Counted from the first letter of the stretch, positions 47,649 through 57,604 are shown. The stretch: 64,000 nucleotides of DNA from an uncultured Saccharospirillaceae bacterium (GCA_913063165.1 CAJXZL010000005.1:1-64000); one strand, 5' to 3'. Notes: a model not told the origin generated them from the sequence alone. Translations and numbers: made by a program.

Positions 47649-48437
47649 ATGCCACGCGCACCATTATTGCACTACACGGAACAAGGTTCAGGGCCACCAT
47701 TGCTGGTATTGCACGGCCTCTTTGGCGCTGGCAATAATTGGAGTCAAATTGGCAAAGCGCTGGCAGCCGACTACCGGGTTATCCAAGTTGATTTAAGAAA
47801 CCACGGGCAATCATTTCATGATGACCTCATGGACTATCCCGCCATGGCATCTGATGTCTGGGCATTGATGGACCACCTTCAGCTTGAAAAAAGCCACATT
47901 CTCGGGCATTCAATGGGCGGAAAAGTCGCCATGGAATGTGCTCTACAGCATCCTGATCGCGTCGACAAACTCATCGTGGTCGACATTGCTCCCGTCGCTT
48001 ATGATTCAAGGCACCATGCGGTTTTTGACGGAATTAGGTCTGTCGAGCTCGCACATTTACAACAGAGAAAAGACGCAGAAACGCAACTATCGCGTCATAT
48101 ACAGGATCCGATTGTGGTGCAGTTTTTGATGAAGGGCCTCCACCGCACGCCTGCTGGTTTTCAATGGCGATTCAATGCCGCTATTCTTGAACTGCATTAC
48201 GCTAATTTGATCGCAGCACCGGCAGCCACGGGCCAATTTACTGGCCCGACATTGTTTATAAAGGGTATGTTATCGGATTACATTTTGCCCGATCACAAGG
48301 CAGCTATCGCCCAACGCTTCCCTAATGCGCAAGCCAAACTCATTGCAGGTGCTGGGCATTGGCCACATGCTGAGAAACCGCGTCTACTGTTGTTGATGGT
48401 GAACCAGTTTCTTCAAGATGCCGTACCACATGACTGA
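47649..48437 (+). CDS. Alpha/beta hydrolase, YbfF-like esterase
   Basis: The 262-residue protein has the oxyanion loop VLHGLFGAGNNW, the nucleophile elbow GHSMGGKVA, and a catalytic His in AGHWPHAEKP, with HLQLEK and DIAPVAY blocks typical of YbfF-type esterases. YbfF hydrolyses acyl-CoA or short-chain esters in E. coli. ATG at 47649 follows CAGGA; an in-frame start at 47550 adds 33 unlike residues. Confidence 0.9.
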   Translation: MPRAPLLHYTEQGSGPPLLVLHGLFGAGNNWSQIGKALAADYRVIQVDLRNHGQSFHDDLMDYPAMASDVWALMDHLQLEKSHILGHSMGGKVAMECALQHPDRVDKLIVVDIAPVAYDSRHHAVFDGIRSVELAHLQQRKDAETQLSRHIQDPIVVQFLMKGLHRTPAGFQWRFNAAILELHYANLIAAPAATGQFTGPTLFIKGMLSDYILPDHKAAIAQRFPNAQAKLIAGAGHWPHAEKPRLLLLMVNQFLQDAVPHD

Positions 48438-48492
48438 CTGGCCGATCATTATCACGGCCCCCTAATTTTCAATTGATAGGCTCCAAGCACCT

Positions 48493-48708
48493 ATGAACCA
48501 CATCAATCCTAAAAAATTGGCCCACAGCAAATGGACTGCCGTAATCCCCACGAATAAAGAAAAACACTTTATCGTATCTGAAACGGAATTTGATGAGACA
48601 GGGGCCATTGTCAGCTGCACACTAGAGGCCGTATTGACGAAACGGGCCATACCTATAGACTGGCAAATATTAAAAGACGACAGCCATTGGGTGCATGGCT
48701 GGCAATAA
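48493..48708 (+). CDS. Small tryptophan-rich protein (TIGR02450)
   Basis: The 71-residue protein matches TIGR02450: MNHINPKKLAHSKWTAVIP at the start, then KHFIVSETEFDE and the C-terminal WQILKDDSHWVHGWQ with three Trp. Function is unknown; it is widespread in marine Gammaproteobacteria. It is one gene after the esterase, in the same direction. Confidence 0.9.
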   Translation: MNHINPKKLAHSKWTAVIPTNKEKHFIVSETEFDETGAIVSCTLEAVLTKRAIPIDWQILKDDSHWVHGWQ

Positions 48709-48791
48709 ATCTCACAGATAACTTTGTTTTGCCCGACATTGACGCTGAAACGCTTATTTAAGAACTCATCGGACTATTCTCAGAGGTACAT

Positions 48792-49310
48792 ATGGATACC
48801 TATGTTGTTTTGCTAAGAGGCATCAATGTTGGGGGTAAAAACCTGCTGCCAATGGAGAAGCTTAAGCACCTGCTTAATATGGCTGGTTTTGACCATGTGA
48901 AGACCTATATTCAAAGTGGCAATGTGGTTCTAACCAGTGTTGACAACCCTGCGTCTCACATCGAACGTTTAATCGAGGCCGAATGTGGTTTTCGGCCTGA
49001 GGTGTTGGCTTTCTTAAAAGAAAATTTTAACCGCGCCGCTGTGAACAACCCCTATCAGAGCCACAATGGCAGTCTTGTCCATTTTTTCTTCTGCAAAGAA
49101 ACGCCAAAGCCCGATCCTGCAGCCATGACACAGTACGCTGCAGATTCTGAGTCCTACCAACTGATCGATCAGGTATTTTATCTACATGCCCCAGATGGCA
49201 TTGGAAGGTCAAAATTGGTGAAGCACGTGGAGGCCTGCGTCGGCGTGAGAGCAACCGGCCGGAATCTCAACACCATAAGAAAAATTCAGGCGTTAATGGG
49301 TGGCGATTAA
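48792..49310 (+). CDS. DUF1697 family protein
   Basis: The 172-residue protein has the DUF1697 signatures YVVLLRGINVGGKNLLPMEKL, YIQSGNVVL and the C-terminal TGRNLNTIRKIQALM. These cytoplasmic alpha-beta proteins have an RNA-binding-like fold but no established function. It lies 83 bases after the Trp-rich gene. Confidence 0.92.
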   Translation: MDTYVVLLRGINVGGKNLLPMEKLKHLLNMAGFDHVKTYIQSGNVVLTSVDNPASHIERLIEAECGFRPEVLAFLKENFNRAAVNNPYQSHNGSLVHFFFCKETPKPDPAAMTQYAADSESYQLIDQVFYLHAPDGIGRSKLVKHVEACVGVRATGRNLNTIRKIQALMGGD

Positions 49311-49569
49311 CACTGCCACTTATTGATCTACTCCTAGTAAATCCTACACAACATCGTCGCGTTAATTTGTTATCTACCCTATGTGGCGAGCCCTCACAAA
49401 CCAGCTGGTAGTGTAAAAATGCCACCAGCAGCATCGCCAGCGTCTTATAGGCTGCATCTTCTGAAAAAATACTCCGTTAGCGTCTATACTTTTTGGGACA
49501 GTAATTCTGACTGTGCAGTATCAGCCAATGGAATTCATAACATACGATACCCATCATGAGGCGCACCCA

Positions 49570-50283
49570 GTGAACGATACAACGCTTACACGAAACACCC
49601 TGACCTTCACACGTTATGCCGCTATGGCTTGGTCAATGATCACATTGTTGACGTTTTCCTTGGCCATGATCGCCATTCCGCCCTCAGGGCCCTATTGCCC
49701 TTCTGAGTGCATGGTCTACCCCTACGCTGACCTATTAGCCTACTACCCCAGAGACTATTTCTGGCTCTATAGCGCAATAATTCAATTATTTGCCTATCTG
49801 GTCTTTGTCATGTCGACCTATTTCATTGCGACACAAGACAGAAAACTGTTCGCCTTCTTAAGCACTGGATTTGCGCTGATTGCCGCCACCGTTCTTCTGA
49901 TCGCCTACTTCACGCAGTTTTCGGTAGTACCCATTAGCTTGATGAAAGGAGAAACCGACGGCATGTTATTGTTAACCCAGTACAATGAACATGGCTTGTT
50001 TATCGCACTTGAAGAGTTAGGTTACCTTACGATGAGCATCTCATTGCTGTTTTTGGCCTGGGTTTTCCCTACTAACTTAAGACTAGGTAAATTCCTTCGC
50101 TATTTGTTAATGCTGCCTGTCATCGTCACAGTGGGTGCCTTTGCGTTTTACTCGTGGCAGTTTGGTATCGACAGAAGTTACCGCGCTGAAGTCGCCATTA
50201 TTACAGGCAACTGGCTGGTAACCATTGTCGCTGGTGTGGCCATTGCTTTCTATTGTAAGGATCTGGCCAAGAAAACAGCCTAA
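49570..50283 (+). CDS. Multi-spanning membrane protein of unknown function
   Basis: The product of about 237 residues has six or so hydrophobic helices: WSMITLLTFSLAMIAI, YSAIIQLFAYLVFVMS, FALIAATVLLIAYF, LGYLTMSISLLFLAWVF, LPVIVTVGAFAFYSW and NWLVTIVAGVAIAFYC. The Cys-containing loop GPYCPSECMVYPY after the first helix is distinctive. I do not recognise the family. GTG at 49570 follows GAGG by eight bases; GTG at 49513 or ATG at 49528 are other possible starts. It stands alone and is convergent with the coiled-coil gene across a terminator. Confidence 0.7.
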   Translation: MNDTTLTRNTLTFTRYAAMAWSMITLLTFSLAMIAIPPSGPYCPSECMVYPYADLLAYYPRDYFWLYSAIIQLFAYLVFVMSTYFIATQDRKLFAFLSTGFALIAATVLLIAYFTQFSVVPISLMKGETDGMLLLTQYNEHGLFIALEELGYLTMSISLLFLAWVFPTNLRLGKFLRYLLMLPVIVTVGAFAFYSWQFGIDRSYRAEVAIITGNWLVTIVAGVAIAFYCKDLAKKTA

Positions 50284-50357
50284 TCTGAGGGGCACATCAG
50301 CAATGGACCCGATACCTTAAAGTCCGCCTCATGATTTCAGACACCCGCGTTAATCAT

Positions 50358-50385
50358 AAAAAAAGCCAGCTCAAGGCTGGCTTTT
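50358..50385. terminator. Bidirectional terminator between convergent genes
   Basis: AGCCAGC and GCTGGCT pair around a five-base loop. Seven A residues precede and four T residues follow, so it serves best the minus-strand coiled-coil gene and less well the plus-strand membrane protein gene. Confidence 0.85.
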
Positions 50386-50407
50386 GACACAAACAGCGAC
50401 AGTAGAA

Positions 50408-51376
50408 TTACTGAGCGCCAGCCGATAATTGACTTTCAACCAGCATTTTTTCAAGCGCAGTGAGCTGAGACTGCAATCCAATTAGCCGCTCATTCACCTG
50501 TAATCTAAACGCATTAATCGAAGCGATATCCTGTCCGATCTCGTCGATGTTCACTTGAGACTGCAAGGAAGCTGCATCCAAGGCTTTTTGTTGCGCGGTA
50601 AATTTCGCATCAACATCCGCCATCCTTTGTTTAAAGTTCATCGAGCGGACCTGATCTGACAACAGGGTCTGTGACAGGGTCAATTCATCAAACTTTGGCG
50701 TCAAAGTGGCCCAGCGCTTATCAATATCGGATATTTGCTTAGTCATCACATCTAGCTGCTGTAAGGTTACAGCAATGCTAGCAACTTTCGATTCGACCTG
50801 CCCCAATGTGCCATGATCAGCTGCTTGGCGCTTGTCGAGGTCTGTGGCCTGCTTGCCCAATGATGTCAGTTGACTCGCATGTGTCGTTACGGTGCCAGCA
50901 AGTTCTGACGCATCAGAAGCCACTTGCGCAATGGCGGCTTGTAAGGTCTTGACACTCGCAGCGGCAGCGGTCTTCATGGCCGCAATTTCAGCCTGATTGT
51001 CTTCGATCCAGCCCTTGTTGCGCTTATTGGCGACATCCCACAGCTTTCTAATTTCAGACATATGATTGGTAAATTGAATCTTAATATTCGACTCATTCAT
51101 CACCAAATTTTCGTCAGTGGCAGACAACTGGCCTTCCATGACTCCAATACGGGCGTTGGATAGCTGTAATTCGTCAACGGTTTGATTCAGTCTCAGTGTT
51201 AACTGGTAATTTTGCCACACCACAAAACCCGTCAATAAAGCCAATAACAACACGAAAAACCACAACATTACCGGCTTTCTTGGGGTTTTTTCTTTCACTT
51301 TTCGCTCTTCGGGTACCGGTTTACGTCGTTGAACGATATCTTCACGATCAGGAACCATTTTAGGTAAGTCTTGCAT
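50408..51376 (-). CDS. Membrane-anchored coiled-coil protein
   Basis: The 322-residue protein has a basic proline-rich cytoplasmic start, one membrane helix near residues 37-54 (MLWFFVLLLALLTGFVVW), and a long periplasmic part that is nearly all heptad-like alpha helix rich in Ala, Gln, Leu and Asp. The pattern resembles pseudomonad ATPase-annotated or envelope scaffolding proteins, but no specific family is clear. A structural or tethering role is possible. It is divergent from sodB. Confidence 0.7.
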   Translation of the reverse strand: MQDLPKMVPDREDIVQRRKPVPEERKVKEKTPRKPVMLWFFVLLLALLTGFVVWQNYQLTLRLNQTVDELQLSNARIGVMEGQLSATDENLVMNESNIKIQFTNHMSEIRKLWDVANKRNKGWIEDNQAEIAAMKTAAAASVKTLQAAIAQVASDASELAGTVTTHASQLTSLGKQATDLDKRQAADHGTLGQVESKVASIAVTLQQLDVMTKQISDIDKRWATLTPKFDELTLSQTLLSDQVRSMNFKQRMADVDAKFTAQQKALDAASLQSQVNIDEIGQDIASINAFRLQVNERLIGLQSQLTALEKMLVESQLSAGAQ

Positions 51377-51537
51377 TGATCCACCTTGGGCATCTAAACA
51401 GATTAAAACACCGAGCCATCCACACGCCTAACTTACTGGGCCGTGCACAGGTCACTCGGGAAATTTTGTACACGCATTATAATGGTTTCATGGCACAATA
51501 CAGCACCGCAAAGTAATTATGCGGGCAATAAAAATGC

Positions 51538-51593
51538 GAATAAGGGTGTTTTTTTGTTTTATTTAATTGAAAGCAAACGATTCGCCCTTATTC
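51538..51593 (+). repeat. Inverted repeat in the sodB upstream region
   Basis: GAATAAGGG at 51538-51546 and its complement CCCTTATTC at 51585-51593 flank 38 AT-rich bases, about 90 bases upstream of sodB. It could be a regulator site or an mRNA structure; it does not match the Fur consensus. Confidence 0.5.
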
Positions 51594-51685
51594 TATAGTT
51601 AGGATTGCATGGCAACGAAACGCGAGCGCGGTTTGTTGGATGCACATTGTTTAGCGGCAATTTCTCTTACAATAGGACAACAATC

Positions 51686-52267
51686 ATGGCTTTCGAACTA
51701 CCAGCACTACCTTTCGCGCGTGACGCATTGGCTCCACACATTTCTGAAGAAACGTTGGACTACCATTACGGTAAGCATCACAACACCTATGTGGTCAAAC
51801 TTAATGGTTTGGTTGCCGGTACCGATTTGGCTAGCAAGTCACTTGAAGATCTTATCAAGACTGAAAAAGGTGGCATTTTTAACAATGCTGCACAGGTCTG
51901 GAACCACACCTTTTACTGGAACTGCTTGAGCCCAAATGGCGGCGGCGCTCCTACCGGCGCATTGGCTGATGCCATTAGTGCTAAATGGGGTACATTCGCT
52001 GCATTTCAGGAAGCGTTTAACAACAGTGCAGTAAACAACTTCGGTTCAAGCTGGACCTGGTTGGTTAAGCGCGCAGATGGCAGTTTGGATATCATCAACA
52101 CCAGCAACGCTGGTTGCCCATTGACTGACGCAAGCGTTACCGCCCTGATGACGGTCGATTTGTGGGAACACGCATACTATATCGACTACCGCAATGCACG
52201 CCCTGACTATATGGGTGCATTTTGGCAGTTGGTGAACTGGGATTTCGCGCAGGCTAACTTCGCGTAA
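51686..52267 (+). CDS. sodB: Superoxide dismutase [Fe]
   Basis: The 193 residues equal the E. coli SodB length. The metal ligands are His 27 (LDYHYGKHH), His 74 (WNHTFYW), and Asp and His in VDLWEHAYYIDY. FNNAAQVWNHTFYW and NFGSSWTWLV favour iron over manganese. ATG at 51686 follows AGGACAACAATC; in-frame extension to 51605 is not homologous. Confidence 0.96.
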   Translation: MAFELPALPFARDALAPHISEETLDYHYGKHHNTYVVKLNGLVAGTDLASKSLEDLIKTEKGGIFNNAAQVWNHTFYWNCLSPNGGGAPTGALADAISAKWGTFAAFQEAFNNSAVNNFGSSWTWLVKRADGSLDIINTSNAGCPLTDASVTALMTVDLWEHAYYIDYRNARPDYMGAFWQLVNWDFAQANFA

Positions 52268-52283
52268 TCACCAGATCACAGTA

Positions 52284-52311
52284 GAGCAGTGGGCCGTTCG
52301 GCCTACTGCTC
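52284..52311. terminator. Hairpin between convergent sodB and TIGR02647 genes
   Basis: GAGCAGTGGGCC and GGCCTACTGCTC form a 12-base stem with one G-T pair and a GTTC loop. It lacks a T run on either side. The stop codon of the minus-strand gene is within the second arm. It probably blocks transcription into the facing gene. Confidence 0.6.
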
Positions 52312-52539
52312 AGTCAGTATTAAACCTAAAGCATGTACGTGCTCTACGGCATCAATACCCAAACTGGTGAGATAGCCACCATCATCCTGCGTAACCAATC
52401 CTTTTTCATGTAACCGTTTTGCAGCCGCAATAAGTTCAGGCTTTGCATCGTGGTGAATCTTTATGCCTTCACGAATGGAATCGCCAGAAAACTGAAAAAG
52501 CACTTCAATTTCTGCTAACCAACCATTGGGTAATGTCAT
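52303..52539 (-). CDS. TIGR02647 family protein
   Basis: The 78-residue protein matches TIGR02647: GWLAEIEVLFQFSGDSIREGIKIHHDAKPELIAAAKRLHEKGLVTQDDGGYLTSLG in conserved order (winged-helix-like). The family is restricted to Gammaproteobacteria and is of unknown function, possibly DNA-binding. It is convergent with sodB. Confidence 0.9.
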   Translation of the reverse strand: MTLPNGWLAEIEVLFQFSGDSIREGIKIHHDAKPELIAAAKRLHEKGLVTQDDGGYLTSLGIDAVEHVHALGLILTEQ

Positions 52540-52626
52540 CGTTATATCCTCTGATACGATCTAAAAGTGTCTGATCTACGCGCCTTCTATCCACTCATGT
52601 GGCAGAAAGACGCCAATGTAGACGGT

Positions 52627-52944
52627 TTATTCAACAATGCCGAGTGCGACATCGATGTCATGAATAATCTGTATGATGGGCCCACCATCGGGCGCATCTT
52701 TAAAATACATTTCTGCCATCGCCGAAACATTACTGCCATTTGGTAAATTCATGCCGCCTTCAATCAAGGCAGTGAGACGCGGAATGAGCAGAAATTGCAA
52801 CCATTGCGGAAAGTTTAGTGTGTCGACACAAAAAGGCTGTTGGCTGTTTAATGCTTCTGGATCGATGGGTGATTGTTGCCACAAACCTGCAGCATCTAAA
52901 CGTTCTCGAAGTGCAGTCAACAAGGGCAATACTTCCTGTGTCAT
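52627..52944 (-). CDS. yqcC: YqcC-family protein (DUF446)
   Basis: The 105-residue protein fits the YqcC/DUF446 family: LRERLDAAGLWQQSPI, then FCVDTLNFPQWLQFLLIPRL and GSNVSAMAEMYF. The function is unknown. The start ATG follows the transporter stop with no gap, so the two are likely translated in tandem. Confidence 0.92.
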   Translation of the reverse strand: MTQEVLPLLTALRERLDAAGLWQQSPIDPEALNSQQPFCVDTLNFPQWLQFLLIPRLTALIEGGMNLPNGSNVSAMAEMYFKDAPDGGPIIQIIHDIDVALGIVE

Positions 52945-53925
52945 TTAACGGTGCTCCACAATATTTACGGGGACGGATTCACCCCTGTTCTTTTCGGCTT
53001 TAACTTTTTTTTGGTGCATATTTTCACGGTGCAGAATATACAAGCCTGTTGCAATCAATACACCGGCAGTCAAAAGTGTCGTACTACTTGGAATATCATC
53101 CCACAGCATCCACCCTAACCCAATGGCCCAAATCAGTGAACTGTATTCAAATGGGGCTAAAGCTGAGGCTGGCGCTAAGCGATAAGCTTCCGTCAACAAC
53201 AGTTGGGCTACGGCACCACTCAACCCTAACAACAATAAAACACCAATATCATCAACCTGAATCGGCTGCCAGTCTATCACCGACAAGCCTGCTGAACCCA
53301 GTGTCATCCCCAGTGTAAAGTAAAAGGTTAACGAGAGGGTGCTTTCTTTGCGGTGCATGATTTTCAATACAATAACCAATACCGCATAAACGACCGTGCT
53401 ATAGAGGCAAGCCATTGTTGCCCATGAGAAACCCAATCCTGCCGGCTGAAACAATGACAGCACTGCAATGAATCCAACCAATATAGCAGCCCATCGGTGC
53501 CAGCCAACGCGCTCTTTGAGCCACACTATGGATAACAGGGTGACAAACATTGGCGCAGCGTAAAAAATCGTATAAGCATCGGCCAGAGGCAATGCGCGAA
53601 AGGCAAACACTATGGCCGCTAACATGCTGATGGCCAATAATGATCGAACGATATGTAGCCCCCATTGCGCAGTCTTGAGTTCTCCCCATGCACCCTTCCA
53701 AGTCACGAGTGCAATCACAAAGGGTAACGCTGCCACCCCACGGAAAAAGGTTACTTGAAAGCTACCATAGTCAGCCGATAGTGTTTTTAAACAGGCATCC
53801 ATCACGGCAAATGCTGCAATAGCAGCCACTTTTAATGCAATGCCTCGGGTAATAGGATTCAACAGCTGTCCTTCATGTTGCGGATGATCACAATAACCCT
53901 GTGGGCTATTCGGTGCGGCATTCAT
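52945..53925 (-). CDS. EamA/DMT-family transporter
   Basis: The product of about 326 residues has ten hydrophobic helices in two EamA repeats, with the tandem-repeat features FFRGVAALPFVIALVTW and AFRALPLADAYTIFYAAPMFVTLLS in the first and LTEAYRLAPASALAPFEYSSLIWAIGLG in the second. Such proteins export metabolites or drugs. ATG at 53925 is chosen because the segment back to 54048 resembles nothing in the family; other starts are possible. It ends in yqcC. Confidence 0.88.
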   Translation of the reverse strand: MNAAPNSPQGYCDHPQHEGQLLNPITRGIALKVAAIAAFAVMDACLKTLSADYGSFQVTFFRGVAALPFVIALVTWKGAWGELKTAQWGLHIVRSLLAISMLAAIVFAFRALPLADAYTIFYAAPMFVTLLSIVWLKERVGWHRWAAILVGFIAVLSLFQPAGLGFSWATMACLYSTVVYAVLVIVLKIMHRKESTLSLTFYFTLGMTLGSAGLSVIDWQPIQVDDIGVLLLLGLSGAVAQLLLTEAYRLAPASALAPFEYSSLIWAIGLGWMLWDDIPSSTTLLTAGVLIATGLYILHRENMHQKKVKAEKNRGESVPVNIVEHR

Positions 53926-54273
53926 GGCTAACCACGCCCATGAATGGATGCAAAGCCAAACGATGACGCTATACGAGTGGGGTCTGGGCATTCTGCTGAT
54001 AGGAGGTACAGCTGTCCAGAGAAATGCATTATTTCTTACATGAAACACACCAACCGACCAGAGTCTTCACCGCATTCCTTTACCCAGGGTAAGCCACCAC
54101 ACGCACCCTCTGTTTGCCCCATATCATTGCAGTCAATAATTGAAGTGCTACAGTAGCAACATAATATAAAAACAATACGAATGTACGGTTCGACATGAAG
54201 ACAGCTGTGTTCCCAAACCACACATGAGGTTTGATGCAGTGCTGTGCCAAATCCTTTTCAACGGTAGGACAAC

Positions 54274-55488
54274 ATGACAAACGACGCCTTTATTTTTGAT
54301 GCCATTCGCACGCCCAGAGGCCGTGGGAAAGCGGTCGGCTCTCTGCATGAAGTAAAACCAATTCGGTTATTAACCGGTTTGATGGACGCCCTCATTGCAC
54401 GAAACCCCATCCCAACCGAGGCTATTGACGATGTGATTTTGGGCTGTGTGACGCCTGTGGGTGAACAAGGCGGCAATATTGCCAAAACCGCTGCCAGCTT
54501 AGCGGGCTGGGCTGACGATATCGCTGGCGTACAGATTAATCGCTACTGTGCTTCGGGTGCAGACGCGGTGAATACCGCCGCAATGAAAGTGCGGTCTGGA
54601 TGGGAGTCATTGATCGTTGCTGGTGGTATTGAGAGCATGTCTCGAGTACCCATGGGATCGGACGGTGGCCCTTGGGCACTGGATCCTGAGACCAATTATT
54701 GCAACCGGTTTGTACCCCAAGGCATAGGTGCAGACTTGATTGCCACTATCGACGAATTTGATCGATCAGCGGTAGATGCTTTTGCAGCACGTTCACACCA
54801 AAAGGCAGCCGAAGCTGAGTCAAAAGGACTGTTTGATCGCAGTCGCATTCCCGTCAAGGACCAAAATGGACGCATCATATTGGCAAGAGACGAATGCATC
54901 CGACCCGACACCAGTGTGGCGTCCTTGTCGGGTTTGAAACCGTCGTTCATGCAACTGGGCGCACTGGGTTTTGATGCTGTTACCCGCGAAAAATACCCTG
55001 AAATTGAACACATTCAGCATGTCCATCATGCTGGAAATAGCTCAGGCATCGTTGACGGTGCTGCGCTTGTACTCATCGGCAATAAAACCCAAGGCGAAGC
55101 CCTCGGCCTTAAGCCTAGGGCAAGAATTGTGTCTGCAGCGCTTGTAGGAACAGACCCGACTATCATGTTATCGGGCCCTGCCCCAGCTGCCCGTAAGGCA
55201 CTGAAAATTGCGGGATTGTCAGCAGATGACATCGATCTATTTGAAATCAATGAGGCCTTTGCCTCGGTTGTCATGCGATTCCAAAAAGAACTCAATGTGC
55301 CCGACGACAAGGTCAATATTTATGGTGGCGCCATAGCAATGGGCCACCCGTTAGGTGCTACTGGCGCTATGATTATCGGCACGCTGCTGGATGCGCTTGA
55401 AGACCAACAAAAGCGTTATGGCATGATTGCCATGTGTGTGGGTGGCGGCATGGGTATTGCCACGATTATTGAGCGCTGCGAAGCCTAA
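54274..55488 (+). CDS. Acetyl-CoA C-acyltransferase (thiolase)
   Basis: The 404 residues have the thiolase nucleophile Cys 92 in [12 protein letters not shown], the His of [15 protein letters not shown] and the second Cys of MCVGGGMG, and the NEAFA motif. It would carry out the last step of beta-oxidation, splitting 3-ketoacyl-CoA. It is the first of four clustered genes (with fadJ-like, acyl-CoA dehydrogenase and CaiB-like), 13 bases before the next. Confidence 0.95.
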   Translation: MTNDAFIFDAIRTPRGRGKAVGSLHEVKPIRLLTGLMDALIARNPIPTEAIDDVILGCVTPVGEQGGNIAKTAASLAGWADDIAGVQINRYCASGADAVNTAAMKVRSGWESLIVAGGIESMSRVPMGSDGGPWALDPETNYCNRFVPQGIGADLIATIDEFDRSAVDAFAARSHQKAAEAESKGLFDRSRIPVKDQNGRIILARDECIRPDTSVASLSGLKPSFMQLGALGFDAVTREKYPEIEHIQHVHHAGNSSGIVDGAALVLIGNKTQGEALGLKPRARIVSAALVGTDPTIMLSGPAPAARKALKIAGLSADDIDLFEINEAFASVVMRFQKELNVPDDKVNIYGGAIAMGHPLGATGAMIIGTLLDALEDQQKRYGMIAMCVGGGMGIATIIERCEA

Positions 55489-55501
55489 AAGGATGTAATT
55501 T

Positions 55502-57604
55502 ATGATGACGTTTACCGTTGATGCACAGCATATTGGACATCTGGTTTTTGATCGAGACGATCAAGCGATGAATCTGATGGACCTGGCATTTACCACTGAC
55601 TTTGCAGCCACAGCCGCTGTTATCAAAGACACACCCAATCTTCGCGGTGTTATTATGCGCTCTGGGAAACCGACGTTTTTTGCAGGCGGCGATCTAGTCA
55701 GTCTGTCTCAGGTTACTGATGCAACAGCAGATGCACTGTTTGATCAGGTTGAATCGCTAAAAAACAGCATGCGACAGATCGAAACCTTAGGTATACCAGT
55801 CGTTGCTTGTCTCAACGGTGCGGCATTAGGTGGCGGCTGGGAACTGGCACTGTGCTGCCACTTTCGTATAGCCGTAGATAAGAAAGACCGTTATTTTGGA
55901 TTGCCTGAAGTCACACTGGGACTCCTACCTGGGGGCGGTGGCGTCACCCGTATGACCCGATTACTCGGGCTACAGGCAGCACTGCCCTATCTCACTGAAG
56001 GTAAAAAATTCAATGCCGCTGAAGGGTTACAGAGTCAGTTAATTGACCAAGTGGTAGCGGGGCCCGAAGCGCTTGAAGCCGCGGCGATAAGTCACATTAT
56101 GGCCACAGAACACAGCCAGCAGCCCTGGGATACAAAAGGTTTCAAACTACCCGGAGGACATCCCAGTAGTCCTGCATTACAGCAATTGATTTCGGTAGCG
56201 CCGGCATTACTAAGACAAAAAACCCGTGGCAATTTTCCTGCACCCATCGCCATTTTGTCAGCGGCCATTGAAGGCGCAGCACTCGATTTTGACACAGCCA
56301 GTCGCATTGAATCACGCTATCTGGTGCAGGTGGCACGGTCTCCGGTCGCCAAAAGTATGATCAATACGTTTTTCTTTCAAATGAATGCATTACAGCGTGG
56401 AAAATTCGCCCCACAGGGTAATGCCAAGCCCATTAAAAATGCAGCTGTGGTTGGCGCAGGTATGATGGGCAGTGGCATTGCATGGGCGCTAGCCAGCAAG
56501 GGCGTGCCGGTTATGTTACTAGACACCTCTTTAGCAGTGGCTAAGCAAGGCAAAGCCTATGTTGAAAAACTGGTCGAAAAACGTGTCAGCAAAGGCCGAT
56601 TATCAGCGCAAAAAGGCGTCGATATTGTCTCGTTAATCTCCCTGGCTGACGACATCGCTCAGGTTGCTAACGCAGACTTGGTGATTGAAGCTGTCGTTGA
56701 AGACCGTGCGGTGAAATCAGAATTGCTTCGGCAGGTATCCGCGGTCGTTTCTACACAGTGCATTATTGCCAGTAACACGTCCACGTTACCCATATCGGGA
56801 CTTGCTGAATCCGTTAGCCACCCTGAGCGATTCATGGGCATGCACTTTTTTAGTCCTGTTGAACAAATGCAGTTGATCGAACTCATTGCGGGTAAAAAGA
56901 CCCATATCGACACACAAGCCAGCCTGTATCAGCTCACCTCACTGTTGGGGAAAATGCCAATATTGGTGCAAGACAGCCGCGGATTTTATACGTCACGGGT
57001 TTTTCAAAGTTATATCTATGAAGGCATGAGAATGCTTTCTGAAGGGGTGCCTGCTGCATCCATTGAAAATGCTGCCTGGCTCGCAGGAATGCCGATGGGA
57101 CCGCTGACCGTCGTCGACAATGTGAGCCTGACTTTAATTGCCCAAATTATTAAACAAACCAAAGCAGACCTGAATGCAGACGGCGAAACAGTCGATGATG
57201 ATCCAGCTGAACTGGTTTTGAATCAACTGATCAGCGCGAATAGAACAGGCAAGTCGTCAGGTGCAGGATTTTATGATTACGACAGCGAACGCACTCAGCT
57301 ATGGGATGCATTACCGTCACTTTTCCCTGAAACCGCTCCTGTGCCGCTGCCAGATTTGGTAGACCGCCTACTGTATGCCCAAAGCATTGAATCCTTTAAG
57401 GCGTATAACGCGGGCATTGTGGGTCAGATTGCGGAAGCCAACATTGGCGCTATTTTTGCCTTGGGATTCCCAGCATGGACAGGGGGTACTCTGGAATATA
57501 TTAAACAGGTCGGCGTAGACGCTTTTACACGTCGGTGCCAAGATCTATCCACACGCTATGGTGAGCGATTTGCGGCACCAAGTAACCTGAACCGCTTATC
57601 CTGA
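55502..57604 (+). CDS. fadJ: Enoyl-CoA hydratase/3-hydroxyacyl-CoA dehydrogenase, FadJ-like
   Basis: The 700-residue protein has an N-terminal crotonase domain with GGDLVSLSQ and GAALGGGWELALCC (oxyanion loop), then a Rossmann dehydrogenase VVGAGMMGSGIAWALASKG and a C-terminal domain with HFFSPVEQMQLIELI. It would do the hydration and NAD-oxidation steps of beta-oxidation. A start of MMT has two ATG codons with GGATG just before. It overlaps none of its neighbours and is 13 bases after the thiolase gene. Confidence 0.94.
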   Translation: MMTFTVDAQHIGHLVFDRDDQAMNLMDLAFTTDFAATAAVIKDTPNLRGVIMRSGKPTFFAGGDLVSLSQVTDATADALFDQVESLKNSMRQIETLGIPVVACLNGAALGGGWELALCCHFRIAVDKKDRYFGLPEVTLGLLPGGGGVTRMTRLLGLQAALPYLTEGKKFNAAEGLQSQLIDQVVAGPEALEAAAISHIMATEHSQQPWDTKGFKLPGGHPSSPALQQLISVAPALLRQKTRGNFPAPIAILSAAIEGAALDFDTASRIESRYLVQVARSPVAKSMINTFFFQMNALQRGKFAPQGNAKPIKNAAVVGAGMMGSGIAWALASKGVPVMLLDTSLAVAKQGKAYVEKLVEKRVSKGRLSAQKGVDIVSLISLADDIAQVANADLVIEAVVEDRAVKSELLRQVSAVVSTQCIIASNTSTLPISGLAESVSHPERFMGMHFFSPVEQMQLIELIAGKKTHIDTQASLYQLTSLLGKMPILVQDSRGFYTSRVFQSYIYEGMRMLSEGVPAASIENAAWLAGMPMGPLTVVDNVSLTLIAQIIKQTKADLNADGETVDDDPAELVLNQLISANRTGKSSGAGFYDYDSERTQLWDALPSLFPETAPVPLPDLVDRLLYAQSIESFKAYNAGIVGQIAEANIGAIFALGFPAWTGGTLEYIKQVGVDAFTRRCQDLSTRYGERFAAPSNLNRLS

